Source: Thalassotalea fonticola
Lineage (GTDB): Bacteria; Pseudomonadota; Gammaproteobacteria; Enterobacterales; Alteromonadaceae
Assembly: GCF_032911225.1 (NCBI RefSeq)
Contig: NZ_CP136600.1
Span: 930,001 to 994,000, forward strand
Direction of reading: 5' to 3'
Length of the DNA: 64,000 bases
The notes under the pieces: generated by a model
What the model saw: only the letters and a program-made list of their open reading frames with translations
Databases searched by the model: none
Told to the model about the DNA's origin: nothing
Part shown: piece after piece, positions 19,374 to 28,773 of the stretch
How the letters are laid out: each line of letters opens with the position of its first letter
How positions within the stretch are numbered: the first letter of the stretch is position 1
Position numbers and translations under genes: made by a program

Positions 19374-19805
19374 TCAGTTCTCTCTTTAGTTAAATACGTA
19401 CAGTGCACTACAGTAAAAATCTCTAAACATGGATAAAAATATTACGATTTATGGCATGAATAGTTCCTAGCCGTAATCATATTTAAGTTAATCATATCTC
19501 AAGAAGAGTGCAAACTTATTGTTTTTAAATTATTTAATTTTTGTGCGTTTTTTAAAAATTGTGCTACTTTTTCAGTAAGATAACATCAATTTAACACCGT
19601 GTGATTTAGCTATTCATCCATAATGTATAACCTTAGGTTATAGCTTTACAATCAACAGTCATTGGTATTTGTTACGTTTTTTATTCATGGTTACTAGGTG
19701 TTAAATAAACGTAAACCAAATGAAAACTTAAAATCGAAATATAAACTTTGTAGTTACATACAAGTTTAAAAAAATAACGATTAACTGGGAAATAAGGTGA
19801 ATAAA
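19374..19805. other. Divergent intergenic region, LysR gene to TonB receptor gene
   Basis: An AT-rich regulatory gap of about 430 bp. It holds the palindrome at 19626-19642. A TTTGTTAC motif lies 27 bp beyond the palindrome, as one lies 24 bp beyond the gdh palindrome, hinting at a shared promoter layout. No ORF is credible. Confidence 0.55.
19626..19642. promoter_or_regulatory. LysR-type operator TATAACC-TTA-GGTTATA
   Basis: A perfect 17-bp palindrome containing ATAACCTTAGGTTAT, one base different from the sites at 4542 and 13501. It lies 164 bp before the TonB receptor start and next to the divergent LysR gene, the usual place for an autoregulatory LysR site. Confidence 0.68.
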
Positions 19806-22800
19806 ATGAAAACGAATACCAAGGCAAATTTAAAACGTAAACATTTAAGTTTGTGTATATTGGCAGCAATGTCATCGCAGTTTGCATATGCACAAGAGCA
19901 AACACAAGCAGAAAAAGAAGCTGATGTTGAACGAATTATTGTTGTCGGTTCAAACATTAAAGGCAGCACAATGGCTAGTGCTTTACCTGTAACTGAATTA
20001 AGTGCAGAAGACATTGCAGCTACCGGTGCTTTAGATGGTGATGAACTTTTACGTTCAATTCCTCAAATTGGTGCTGTTGGCTTTACCGGAACCCGTGGTG
20101 GTAATACCGGTACCAATGCTGCTCGTGGTGATGTAGGCTCGGTAAATTTACGTAGTATCGGTGAAGGTAATACCTTAGTTTTACTTAACGGTCGCCGTAT
20201 GGTTAATCACCCAATTACGCAAACAAATTTTGGTGTGCCGGTAACCTCAGTTAACTCAAATACTCTACCTGTTTCTGGTCTTTCACGTGTTGAAGTACTT
20301 CGTGATGGTGCTGGTGCATTGTATGGCTCTGATGCCGTTGCAGGTGTGGTGAATTATGTTACCAAAGAAGATTATGAAGGTGGCAGCTTTAAAGTCCGTT
20401 ATGGTGCTGAAGAAGGTACCGACCGTGATGACTTTACAATATCTGCTAACAAAGGCTTTGAATTTAACAATAGCCAAACGTTTTTCATGATCAGTGCAAA
20501 CTACGCTAAGAAAAATGGTTTACAAGCATCAGAAAATGGTTTTTCAAGTAATCAAGACTTACGTTCAAGAGCACCAGAAGAGTTTGCCGATAATAACAGT
20601 TTTGATAACCGTTCAACTCTAGAACCGCATGCCGATCTACATTTTATCGGCTTACCAAGCAGTATCGATGATTATATCATTCGACCTACTACTTATACCA
20701 ATGATGCAGGTGATTTAGTCACTGCGGGTAGTTGTGGTGGTGGTGCTTTGACTGATGGCGGCGGCGTTATGGGCGATGTATGTCTTGAGCAAACCGGCAG
20801 TCACAATAGAGCATTACGTCCTAACCGTAACGAAGAACGTACCTTGGTTCCAGATATTGACAGGTTAAATATTTTTACTAACTTAAGCCATGAATTTGAT
20901 AATGGTATTGAGTTTTATAACGAGTCAACTTACTACAGCTCTAAAGCGGAACGCCAGTGGGAACAATCAGCAATTTTAAGTAATGGTACCTTTGATGTAC
21001 CAGCGCACAGTTATTATAACCCATTTGGTCCAGTAAACTTTGCCGATGGTCGAGTTAACCCTAATCGTATTGCCGGTTTAGACCCAGCAGACGTGCCTGT
21101 TGAAGGTCTTGCTTATAATTTACGTATTCGACCTACCGATGTTGGTCCACGCCAAGTTGAAGTTGAAAGTACTAGCTACCGTTTCTTAAATGGTTTACGT
21201 GGTACATGGAATGATTGGGACTGGGATACTGGTATATTATACAGTGAAGCAGAAACTGATGATAATATGAGTAATCGCATTAGCTCTCCTTTACTACTAG
21301 CTCAGCTAAGTTTAGATACTGCAGATGCTTATAATCCCTTTACTGGCGTTAATCCAGATGATCCTACGAGCATTATAGATTCAACACCTAACCCGCAATC
21401 TAGTATTGACCCGTTTTTAACTACGGCTCAACGTAGTGCAAAAACAACATTAACAATGGTAGATTTTAAAGCATCAAACCCATTTTTATTTGAATTGCCT
21501 GCTGGTGATGTTGGTATTGCATGGGGTCTTGAATACCGCGAAGAAACGTTGGATGAAGACAACAGTGATATATTTGATGGCACAAGACCATTTGTTGAAG
21601 GTAATGCTGATCCGGTTAACCTAAGTAGTTTACAAGGCAGTAGTGTTCGTCTTGATGTATATGGTGAGCGTGAAGTTTTCTCTGCCTACGTAGAAGTTGC
21701 CGTACCATTGTTAGCTGACCTACCTGCTGTACATAGCTTAGATGTACAAATGGCGGTTCGTTATGAAGACTTTAGCGATATTGGTGATATTACTCGTCCG
21801 AAAATGGCCGTGTCATGGTACCCAATTGAAATGTTACAATTTAGAGGGGCAATTTCTAAAGGTTTTAGAGCGCCTAACTTAATACAACTAAACTCTCCTG
21901 GTGCGACACTTACTACGGGTGTTGATGACTTTGCTGAAAGTTCTTTAGATGCTAATGGAAATGTTGTAGTTAATTCTGACACGTTAGCAGAAGCCGATGG
22001 TAATGGTAACTATAATTTATCAACATCAGGTAACAAAGACTTAAAAGCGGAAGAAAGTGAAAATATTAGTTTAGGCTTAACCCTACAACCAATAGATAAT
22101 TTAACCTTTACTTATGATTGGTGGGAAATTGAGACGACAGATACTGTTGGTGTGCTTTCAGACGAAAACATTTCCCGTCTTGACCTTATTGCCAGAGGCG
22201 AAGGTTCATCAAACCCTGACGTTGTTCGTGGTGAAATTGATGAGGAAAATCCGTTAGGTGAAATCGTACAAATCAATCGCAGTTACGAAAACCTGAATAC
22301 CCGTACGATTACTGGTTACGATATTGCAGTTAATTATGACTTAGATACATCAATTGGTGATTTTGGCCTACAGTTAAATGGCGCCAGAACTTTAAAGTTT
22401 GACCAGGAAGCTGGCGGTGATGCTTTAACCATCGTTAATGCAGGAGCAAATCCAGAAGTATTAGGAACTGCAGTTGGTGATATCGTAGGTACCAATAGCA
22501 TTCCTGAATGGCAAGCAACCGCATCAATTAAATGGAACTCAAATGATAAGTTATGGGCTGCAGGTTTATTTGTTAAATACGTTGGTGAAGTAGATACTGG
22601 AGTTTCAAATACGGTTGATAGTGTAACAACGTTTTATGAAATGGAGTCTCAAACCCGTGCGAATGTTTATTTAACACGTAAAGACTTTATGGGCTATGAA
22701 GACTTGAACCTTTCGTTTGGTATTAATAATATCTCTGACGAAGAGCCACCATTGGCTGATACAACGTTCGGTTATGACGGTTCATTACATTCAAGCCGTG

Positions 22801-22838
22801 GCAGATACTTCTACACTAGCGCAAGTTATAGCTTTTAA
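19806..22838 (+). CDS. TonB-dependent outer-membrane receptor
   Basis: A 1010-residue receptor. The ATG at 19806 is preferred over the GTG at 19797 because AAGGTGA lies 5 nt before it. A signal peptide ends at AYA-QEQ. The plug domain follows (RIIVVGSNIKGSTMAS, ELLRSIPQIG, NLRSIGEGNTLVLLNGRR, VEVLRDGAGALYGSDAVAGVVN), then the beta-barrel, ending in the aromatic strand YFYTSASYSF. It belongs to the large receptor subfamily that often imports peptides or glycans. Placement before an M14 peptidase and a D-aminoacylase suggests uptake of peptides containing D-residues, possibly muropeptides (inference). It is probably activated by LysR through the upstream palindrome. Confidence 0.93.
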   Translation: MKTNTKANLKRKHLSLCILAAMSSQFAYAQEQTQAEKEADVERIIVVGSNIKGSTMASALPVTELSAEDIAATGALDGDELLRSIPQIGAVGFTGTRGGNTGTNAARGDVGSVNLRSIGEGNTLVLLNGRRMVNHPITQTNFGVPVTSVNSNTLPVSGLSRVEVLRDGAGALYGSDAVAGVVNYVTKEDYEGGSFKVRYGAEEGTDRDDFTISANKGFEFNNSQTFFMISANYAKKNGLQASENGFSSNQDLRSRAPEEFADNNSFDNRSTLEPHADLHFIGLPSSIDDYIIRPTTYTNDAGDLVTAGSCGGGALTDGGGVMGDVCLEQTGSHNRALRPNRNEERTLVPDIDRLNIFTNLSHEFDNGIEFYNESTYYSSKAERQWEQSAILSNGTFDVPAHSYYNPFGPVNFADGRVNPNRIAGLDPADVPVEGLAYNLRIRPTDVGPRQVEVESTSYRFLNGLRGTWNDWDWDTGILYSEAETDDNMSNRISSPLLLAQLSLDTADAYNPFTGVNPDDPTSIIDSTPNPQSSIDPFLTTAQRSAKTTLTMVDFKASNPFLFELPAGDVGIAWGLEYREETLDEDNSDIFDGTRPFVEGNADPVNLSSLQGSSVRLDVYGEREVFSAYVEVAVPLLADLPAVHSLDVQMAVRYEDFSDIGDITRPKMAVSWYPIEMLQFRGAISKGFRAPNLIQLNSPGATLTTGVDDFAESSLDANGNVVVNSDTLAEADGNGNYNLSTSGNKDLKAEESENISLGLTLQPIDNLTFTYDWWEIETTDTVGVLSDENISRLDLIARGEGSSNPDVVRGEIDEENPLGEIVQINRSYENLNTRTITGYDIAVNYDLDTSIGDFGLQLNGARTLKFDQEAGGDALTIVNAGANPEVLGTAVGDIVGTNSIPEWQATASIKWNSNDKLWAAGLFVKYVGEVDTGVSNTVDSVTTFYEMESQTRANVYLTRKDFMGYEDLNLSFGINNISDEEPPLADTTFGYDGSLHSSRGRYFYTSASYSF

Positions 22839-22870
22839 ACTTTAGCTGGTAGATAGTTATCTATATTATA

Positions 22871-22906
22871 TGGCTCGGCTCGTTAATCTAGTCGGGCCAT
22901 ATTTTT
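22871..22906 (+). terminator. Terminator or attenuator after the TonB receptor gene
   Basis: An 8-bp stem ATGGCTCG / CGGGCCAT (one wobble pair) is followed by a run of seven Ts. It lies between the receptor and the peptidase gene and would lower expression of the latter relative to the receptor. Confidence 0.65.
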
Positions 22907-22944
22907 TTCTCTTTTAATCGATAAAACTAAAATAAGACAATATC

Positions 22945-24135
22945 ATGAAAAAATTATTATTTACTTGCTCATTATTATTTTCATCGGCGCTACTTTACTC
23001 TTGTACATCCCCTGAACTGAATGAAAGTGACAATGCGCAAGCGTGTAATGTCGGCAATGTTAAGTTAACAACTGACTTTGCAACAGGTCGTATGGACAGT
23101 TGTAAACGTGTTGCTGATAACGAATTTTTAATTACATTAATACCAGAAATAAATAAAACAAACGCGCCGATAAATTCCAGCCCTTGGTATGCCTTTCAAG
23201 TACAAGCAGAACAAGCTACAACAATTAAGGTTACTATGCTAGTACAAGGTGACAAACATAGATACCCTCCAAAAATCAGCCAAAATGGAACAACTTGGAA
23301 ACTACAGCCTTATAAGCTTAATGGTGAACGTTTAGTAATGAATATAGACGCATCAAACAATGCTGTCTATATTGCTGGTCAAGAAATAATTAATAACGAA
23401 TACTATGATGATTGGGCAAAAACATTATTAGCTAAAACGTCTATAAGCTATGATTTACTTGGCGAGTCTACTCAAGGCCGCCCGATCTACAAAATTGAGA
23501 GTAAAGGCAGTAGTAATGAATGGTTAGTTATTTTAGGTCGCCAGCACCCACCTGAAGTGACTGGCGCACTCGCACTTTTCCCTTTCGTAGAAACCATTCT
23601 TTCAAACAGTGAATTAGCCGCTTCGTTTCGTGAAAAATACAATGTATTAGTCATTCCTAATATCAATCCAGATGGCGTACAAGCCGGTAACTGGCGTCAT
23701 AATGCGAATGGTTATGATTTAAACCGTGATTGGATTGACTTTAATCAAATTGAAACCCGTCAAATAAATGCTTATTTAGAACAACTGGTTGCCAGGGGTC
23801 AAAAAATTAAATTTGCCGTCGATTTTCATTCAACCAAAAGTAATGTTTTTTACACTATGCCAGTGGATTATGGTGTTGAAAATGCCTATTTCGTGCGCCA
23901 TTGGTTAGGCGACTTAGATCGCAAAATGCCAGATGTAGAAGTGGTATTAAAACCCGGTAACAACCCTGATCAGGCGGTTGCTAAACAGTATTTTTCAGAT
24001 AAGTTTGGCGTACATGCCATCACATATGAAATGGGTGATAACACCGATAGGCAAGAAATCAAAGATATAGCCTTTAATGCATCAAACTTATTGATGGCAA
24101 ATATGTTGTCTGATGTTGACCACAATAAAGAATAG
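22945..24135 (+). CDS. M14-family zinc carboxypeptidase lipoprotein
   Basis: A 396-residue protein with a lipoprotein signal (lipobox LYSC, Cys at about residue 20), so it is anchored in the envelope. After a beta-rich N-terminal domain comes the M14 catalytic domain. The zinc ligands are His201 and Glu204 (GRQHPPEVTGA) and His295 (VDFHSTKSN), with NPDGVQAGNWRHNANGYDLNRDW and the catalytic Glu362 (TYEMGDNT). Family members remove C-terminal residues, and some cut the gamma-D-Glu-diaminopimelate bond of muropeptides (MpaA/Csd4-like). That activity would fit the D-glutamate genes that follow but is not proven here. It is 15 bp upstream of the D-aminoacylase gene. Confidence 0.9.
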   Translation: MKKLLFTCSLLFSSALLYSCTSPELNESDNAQACNVGNVKLTTDFATGRMDSCKRVADNEFLITLIPEINKTNAPINSSPWYAFQVQAEQATTIKVTMLVQGDKHRYPPKISQNGTTWKLQPYKLNGERLVMNIDASNNAVYIAGQEIINNEYYDDWAKTLLAKTSISYDLLGESTQGRPIYKIESKGSSNEWLVILGRQHPPEVTGALALFPFVETILSNSELAASFREKYNVLVIPNINPDGVQAGNWRHNANGYDLNRDWIDFNQIETRQINAYLEQLVARGQKIKFAVDFHSTKSNVFYTMPVDYGVENAYFVRHWLGDLDRKMPDVEVVLKPGNNPDQAVAKQYFSDKFGVHAITYEMGDNTDRQEIKDIAFNASNLLMANMLSDVDHNKE

Positions 24136-24150
24136 GAACCAAGTTTTAAT

Positions 24151-25734
24151 ATGAAACCTTCAAATCAATTTTTAGTATTGCTTACCATAAGTTTGACTGT
24201 TTTATCAGTATTGTCAGCTTGCGGCCCTGAAGAAAATAACGTACGTACGTCTCTTAATGCCGATATTTTGATCAGTAATGGCACAGTTTATACCGGTGAT
24301 AATTTAAAACCGCAAAACTTGGATATCGCCATTTGTGAACAAGTAATTTGTGGTTTATACAACACTGGTGATCATAACGTAGATGCTAAACATATAATTG
24401 ATGCCAAAGGTAAAATTGTCAGCCCTGGCTTTATCGATCCACACACCCATAGTTTGTCAGAGTTACGCAGCAAAGATAAAAACCATAATCTTAACTACTT
24501 AACCCAAGGGGTCACTACGGTTGTTAATGGTAACGATGGTGAAGGCCCAGTTGATATTGCCGCAACAGCCAAGTTTCTGGAAGCAAATGGTATTGGCACT
24601 AACGTTGCTTTGTTCATAGGCCATGGTAGCGTGCGCGAGCAGGTAATGGGCCGAGAGCAACGCTTTGCAACAGATGCAGAACTTGCACAAATGTCGGCGT
24701 TAGTTGAGCAAGCAATGAAAGATGGCGCGGTAGGTTTATCAAGTGGTTTATATTATGTTCCAGGCAGTTATGCGAATACTGAAGAAGTGATAACGCTGGC
24801 AAAAGTAGCCAGTAAATATCAAGGGATATATGACACCCATATGCGTGACGAAAGTACCTTTAATATTGGTATTTTGGCTTCTCTTGATGAAGCGATAGAA
24901 GTTGCAGAGCAAGCGAATATTCATTTGCACTTAGCACATATTAAGGCCTTAGGCGTAGATGTTTGGGGGCTAAGCGAACAAGCCATAGAGAAAATTGAGC
25001 TAGCTCAAAGCAAAGGCGTCAGTATATCTGCTGATCAGTATCCTTGGCTTGCTTCCGGTACCAAGTTGCATAGTGCGGTAATGCCTAAATGGGTAATGGC
25101 CGATTCAAAAGCTGCATTTCATCAACGTTTGAATGATCCAAAGCTGACTGAAAAGCTCAATCAGGAAATTAAAGAAAACATCAGACGACGAGGCGGACCA
25201 TCATCACTATTAGTTACCGCGTTTAAAGATCAAAATTTAGTTGGTTTAAACCTGGAACAAATAGCTAAACAGCGTAATTTAAGTGCTGTAGCCACAGCTA
25301 TACAATTAGTACAAGAAGGGGATGTCAGAGTTGCATCATTTAATATGTCACCAAAAGATGTTGAAGCGTTTATGGTAAAACCTTGGGTGGTTACTTCCTC
25401 TGATGGTACAAATGGCCATCCACGAAAATTTGCCAGTTTTCCACAAAAATATAGTGAATATGTTCGCAACAAAAAACTACTTTCTATCGGCGAGTTCGTT
25501 TCTAGGAGCTCGACTGAAACTGCAAAAATACTTGGTTTGCAGCAGCGGGGCACATTGAAATCAGGTTTTAAAGCCGATGTTATTATTTTTGATGCCGATG
25601 AATTTGCCCCGCGGGCGAGTTTTGCTAAATGGAATGAATATTCTAAAGGTGTAAATACCGTTATTGTTAATGGCGCTGTTGTTATTGCAAATGAGCAATA
25701 TAATAATAAGCTCCCAGGCAAATTTATTTTCTAG
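24151..25734 (+). CDS. N-acyl-D-amino-acid deacylase-like amidohydrolase lipoprotein
   Basis: A 527-residue protein with a lipobox (LSVLSAC), placing it in the envelope. The amidohydrolase-fold metal site starts with PGFIDPHTHS, followed by GSVREQVMG, LYYVPGSYA, HMRDES, HLAHIKALG, ISADQYPW and SSDGTNGHPRKF, as in D-aminoacylases. The reaction is hydrolysis of N-acyl-D-amino acids (for example N-acyl-D-glutamate) to free D-amino acids. A terminal urease-type metal-dependent segment (GTLKSGFKADVIIFD) closes the fold. It follows the M14 gene closely, and both probably act on material brought in by the TonB receptor. Confidence 0.88.
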   Translation: MKPSNQFLVLLTISLTVLSVLSACGPEENNVRTSLNADILISNGTVYTGDNLKPQNLDIAICEQVICGLYNTGDHNVDAKHIIDAKGKIVSPGFIDPHTHSLSELRSKDKNHNLNYLTQGVTTVVNGNDGEGPVDIAATAKFLEANGIGTNVALFIGHGSVREQVMGREQRFATDAELAQMSALVEQAMKDGAVGLSSGLYYVPGSYANTEEVITLAKVASKYQGIYDTHMRDESTFNIGILASLDEAIEVAEQANIHLHLAHIKALGVDVWGLSEQAIEKIELAQSKGVSISADQYPWLASGTKLHSAVMPKWVMADSKAAFHQRLNDPKLTEKLNQEIKENIRRRGGPSSLLVTAFKDQNLVGLNLEQIAKQRNLSAVATAIQLVQEGDVRVASFNMSPKDVEAFMVKPWVVTSSDGTNGHPRKFASFPQKYSEYVRNKKLLSIGEFVSRSSTETAKILGLQQRGTLKSGFKADVIIFDADEFAPRASFAKWNEYSKGVNTVIVNGAVVIANEQYNNKLPGKFIF

Positions 25735-25745
25735 CAAAATATAAA

Positions 25746-25787
25746 AAACATTAATTGCGGATGTAATTACATTTTCAATTAATGTTT
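25746..25787 (+). terminator. Hairpin after the D-aminoacylase gene
   Basis: A perfect 12-bp stem AAACATTAATTG / CAATTAATGTTT begins 12 bp after the stop. The loop itself contains the palindrome ATGTAATTACAT. The T-run is poor, so termination is likely but not certain. Confidence 0.5.
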
Positions 25788-25879
25788 AACCTTTAACTGC
25801 TTTGTTTTTATATTGTATTGTATTGTTTAACCGATTTGATCGGGTGGAATTAATTGCAGTAAGACGAGTAGGGAAATTA

Positions 25880-25914
25880 CGGAAAAATAAATGCGGTTAA
25901 ATCCTTTTAACCGC
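25880..25914 (-). terminator. Terminator of the small minus-strand gene
   Basis: A 9-bp stem GCGGTTAAA / TTTAACCGC; read on the minus strand it is followed by ATTTATTTTT. It lies 30 bp after the stop of the 54-residue ORF. Confidence 0.6.
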
Positions 25915-25943
25915 TAAGTGACAGGGGAGTTGTATTAATCTGC

Positions 25944-26108
25944 TTAGTTATAGCCAAGCACAAAGGCTTCACCAGACTCTTGAGAGCCATCATAATATCT
26001 AGCGAGTGATTTTTGCTTTGTTTGTTTATCATCAATCACTTTTGGGGAATAGTATTTATTCAACAAGTCTAAAATTGAATAGTTATCTTCATTTTTAACT
26101 TCGTTCAT
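25944..26108 (-). CDS. Small protein of unknown function (54 aa)
   Basis: ATG at 26108, stop at 25944. A strong Shine-Dalgarno AAGGTGA lies 5 nt before the ATG, and a minus-strand terminator hairpin follows the stop, so this looks like a real gene. The peptide starts MNEVKNEDNYSILDLLNKYY and ends QESGEAFVLGYN. It is charged, with no signal peptide or membrane helix. It sits alone between the D-aminoacylase and DUF1445 genes on the opposite strand. I recognise no family. A leader peptide, a small regulator or a lineage-specific protein are all possible. Confidence 0.6.
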   Translation of the reverse strand: MNEVKNEDNYSILDLLNKYYSPKVIDDKQTKQKSLARYYDGSQESGEAFVLGYN

Positions 26109-26213
26109 GACATCACCTTCATTGCTGTACTATTGGGCTTGGTTTAACTTAATTTCTACATTAATAATATAAGACTTTTACACTTAAAAATATTAGTAAG
26201 AGTTTTGTATGCT

Positions 26214-26228
26214 ATAGCTCAAGGTTAT
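26214..26228. promoter_or_regulatory. Weaker LysR-type box upstream of the D-Glu cyclase/pxp operon
   Basis: ATAGC-TCAAG-GTTAT keeps the arms (one mismatch) and the T-N11-A spacing of the three stronger sites. It overlaps the left end of a repeat element and lies 330 bp before the DUF1445 start and about 105 bp before the small minus-strand gene. It could be chance. Confidence 0.3.
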
Positions 26229-26388
26229 ACCAATTCCATTAATTATGTGATTTACTTTTTATTGAGGAAAAATGGATAAATACAAGGCATGAAATTTTAT
26301 AAGTAGTTATTCTACTTAAAGATTTTATAACGCAGTAGTTATTCATTTTAACCATTAAAAATGAGCAGATAATTAATGGAGTTGGTAT
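26227..26388. repeat. 162-bp MITE-like repeat with terminal inverted repeats
   Basis: The left end (ATACCAATTCCATTAATTAT) and the reverse complement of the right end (ATACCAACTCCATTAATTAT) differ by one base over 20 and stay similar beyond. The interior holds further dyads and no ORF. From memory, elements of this look are common in Alteromonadales intergenic regions, but I cannot test copy number here. Confidence 0.65.
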
Positions 26389-26557
26389 TATGAGATTTTG
26401 GTAGTTTTTTTAATGAGTAAAGACGATTGTCGAGAAATCATGGCTTATTATTCAATTTTTCTACTAAATGACTATAATAAACAACCTTTAGCCTAGACTA
26501 TCTATGTTCCTTAAAGCAATATAGAGTAATAGTACTAATTTATAATTATTTACCAAA

Positions 26558-27346
26558 ATGAGTACAGCTGTGAATCCTGTTCAGTTAAGACAAAAAATTA
26601 GAAGTGGAGAACACAATTCTAACACTTCCGGATATTGCCATGGTTTTGTGCAATGTAATTTAGTGATGCTGCCAAAAGATTGGGCAGCAGATTTTTTAAA
26701 GTTTTGTCAATTAAATCAGAAGCCTTGCCCTTTAATTGGTGTTTCGGAAAACCCTGGTGATATACATTTGCCTGATATAGCTGCTGATTTAGATTTAAGA
26801 ACTGATATTCCAAGCTATCGAATATTTAAAGATGGCATTCTGACGAAAGAAGTAACGGATATAACTGAATACTGGCGCGATGATCTGGTTACTTTTGCCT
26901 TAGGTTGTTCATTCTCCTTTGAAGAAAGCTTGATTGCTGATGGCCTCGATGTACGTAATATTAGCGAGCAGGTCAATGTACCTATGTATCGCACTAATAT
27001 TGAGTGTAAACCGGCAGGACCATTTAAAGGTAATATGGTGGTAAGTATGCGTCCTTTTAATCCAAGTGATGCTATTCGAGCAATTCAAATTTGCACCCGA
27101 TTTCCATCCGTTCACGGTGCACCTGTGCATTTTGGTGATCCAAGTATGATCGGTATCGAAGATATAAATACTACGGACTATGGCGATGCTGTAACTATTA
27201 AAGATGGCGAACAACCGGTGTTTTGGGCATGTGGTGTAACACCGCAAGTCGCTTTAGAACAGGCAAAGCCTCCATTTTGTATCACTCACAGTCCTGGCTG
27301 TATGCTAGTAACCGATTTACCAAACAGTAAATTAGCTGTTTTATAA
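26558..27346 (+). CDS. DUF1445 family protein, D-glutamate cyclase N-terminal-type domain
   Basis: A 262-residue DUF1445 protein (putative hydro-lyase / D-glutamate cyclase family), with [82 protein letters not shown] and [12 protein letters not shown]. The family covers the N-terminal half of vertebrate DGLUCY, which turns D-glutamate into 5-oxo-D-proline and water. It opens a seven-gene rightward operon with the oxoprolinase subunits 18 bp downstream, which matches a cyclase feeding an oxoprolinase. The Shine-Dalgarno is weak. A MITE-like repeat lies upstream, so the promoter is uncertain. Confidence 0.88.
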   Translation: MSTAVNPVQLRQKIRSGEHNSNTSGYCHGFVQCNLVMLPKDWAADFLKFCQLNQKPCPLIGVSENPGDIHLPDIAADLDLRTDIPSYRIFKDGILTKEVTDITEYWRDDLVTFALGCSFSFEESLIADGLDVRNISEQVNVPMYRTNIECKPAGPFKGNMVVSMRPFNPSDAIRAIQICTRFPSVHGAPVHFGDPSMIGIEDINTTDYGDAVTIKDGEQPVFWACGVTPQVALEQAKPPFCITHSPGCMLVTDLPNSKLAVL

Positions 27347-27364
27347 GTGTAAAAGGGAATATGT

Positions 27365-28099
27365 ATGTCGTTATTATTAAATTGTGACTTAGGTGAAAGC
27401 TATGGCTCTTGGACTATGGGGCTAGATGCTGCGGTAATGCCGTTTATTGATCAAGCCAATATCGCTTGTGGTTTCCATGCTGGTGATCCATTAGTGATGC
27501 AAAATACTTTAGCGTTGGCAAAAACACATAATGTTATGGTCGGTGCTCATCCTGGTTATCCAGATTTGGTCGGTTTTGGTCGTCGTTCGATGAAATGTTC
27601 AAAATCAGAAATTATCGCTTTTATGCAATATCAAATGTCAGCACTTTATGGCATGGCGCAAACACAAGGGTTAACCCTAGAATATGTTAAACCGCATGGC
27701 GCTTTGTATAATGACATGATGGCAAATATTGAGGTGCGTTCAGCGATTATGGAATCTGTAGCAGAATTTCCATACCCGATCACCTTAATGTTACAAGCAA
27801 CACCTGCTTATAGAATTCATCAGCAAGAAGCAGAGCAATTAGGCATAAAATTATGGTTTGAAGCGTTTGCGGATCGTTGTTATGACGATGATGGCAAACT
27901 ATTGGCTCGTTCAAAAATTGGTGCTGTACACAATAAAGAAAACATGATCGCCCAAGTTGAGCAGCTTTGCACACATGGTACGGTAACAACGGTAAGTGGT
28001 AATGCTTTATCTATTCATGCAGATACACTTTGTGTACATGGCGATAATATGGAAGGGGTAAATGCCATTGAAGAAATTAGAGAGCGTATCGGTAAATGA
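27365..28099 (+). CDS. pxpA: 5-oxoprolinase subunit PxpA (LamB/YcsF family)
   Basis: A 244-residue protein beginning LLLNCDLGESYGSW, with IDQANIACGFHAGDPLVM, GAHPGYPDLVGFGRRSM and YVKPHGALYNDM, the hallmark of YcsF/PxpA. With PxpB and PxpC it forms the ATP-dependent 5-oxoprolinase that opens 5-oxoproline to glutamate in the cytoplasm. The length matches the family (about 250). The stop overlaps the pxpB start by 4 bp, so the genes are coupled. A GGGAATAT stretch lies before the ATG. Confidence 0.95.
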   Translation: MSLLLNCDLGESYGSWTMGLDAAVMPFIDQANIACGFHAGDPLVMQNTLALAKTHNVMVGAHPGYPDLVGFGRRSMKCSKSEIIAFMQYQMSALYGMAQTQGLTLEYVKPHGALYNDMMANIEVRSAIMESVAEFPYPITLMLQATPAYRIHQQEAEQLGIKLWFEAFADRCYDDDGKLLARSKIGAVHNKENMIAQVEQLCTHGTVTTVSGNALSIHADTLCVHGDNMEGVNAIEEIRERIGK

Positions 28100-28773
28100 A
28101 GATCGAGGTAGCGGGTGAAAATTCGTTAATCATTTATTTTGGTGATAGTGCATCACCAGAAATCTCTGCACAAGTACAAAAAGCAGCTCGTCAGTTGCAA
28201 GAACAATTTACTGATAAGTTAATCGATCTAGTACCATCGTATGCATCGCTACTGGTTATATATGATGCTTTATTGACCGATCATTTTCATGTTCAATCCA
28301 TTATCAAGCGAACGTTATCTGATAGTTCAACAGTGGGGGTAACTGCGGGCAAAGTCGTTATTTTACCTGTTTATTACTCACCTGAGTCTGGCGCTGACTT
28401 AGAAGCATTAGCAAAGCGAGCAAACTTAACCGTAGATGAAGTAATTGAAATTCATCAGCAAACCGAGTATCGAGTTTACGCCATTGGCTTTGCCCCAGGT
28501 TTTGCGTATTTAGGTGAAGTTGATCCCAGGATCGCGACGCCACGCCTTGCCATACCAAGGTTAAAAGTACCAAGGGGAGCAGTTGCTATCGCAGATAGGC
28601 AAACAGCGGTTTACCCGGCACAATCACCAGGTGGCTGGAATATTATAGGTTTATGTCCACAGCGAATGTTTGATCCAACGGCGACTACTACTATGCCGGT
28701 AGAAGTAGGGGATACAGTCAAGTTTAAAGCAATAGGCAAAGATGAATTCATCGCCTTAGGTGGAGAGTTATGA
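28096..28773 (+). CDS. pxpB: 5-oxoprolinase subunit PxpB (KipI-like)
   Basis: A 225-residue protein of the KipI/allophanate hydrolase subunit 1 fold. It carries EIHQQTEYRVYAIGFAPGFAYLG, PRLAIPRLKVPRGAVAIADRQTAVYP and SPGGWNIIGLCP. With PxpC it forms the part of 5-oxoprolinase thought to act on the activated ring. It overlaps both neighbours by 4 bp, indicating a fixed subunit ratio. Length and motifs are normal for the family. Confidence 0.95.
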   Translation: MKIEVAGENSLIIYFGDSASPEISAQVQKAARQLQEQFTDKLIDLVPSYASLLVIYDALLTDHFHVQSIIKRTLSDSSTVGVTAGKVVILPVYYSPESGADLEALAKRANLTVDEVIEIHQQTEYRVYAIGFAPGFAYLGEVDPRIATPRLAIPRLKVPRGAVAIADRQTAVYPAQSPGGWNIIGLCPQRMFDPTATTTMPVEVGDTVKFKAIGKDEFIALGGEL

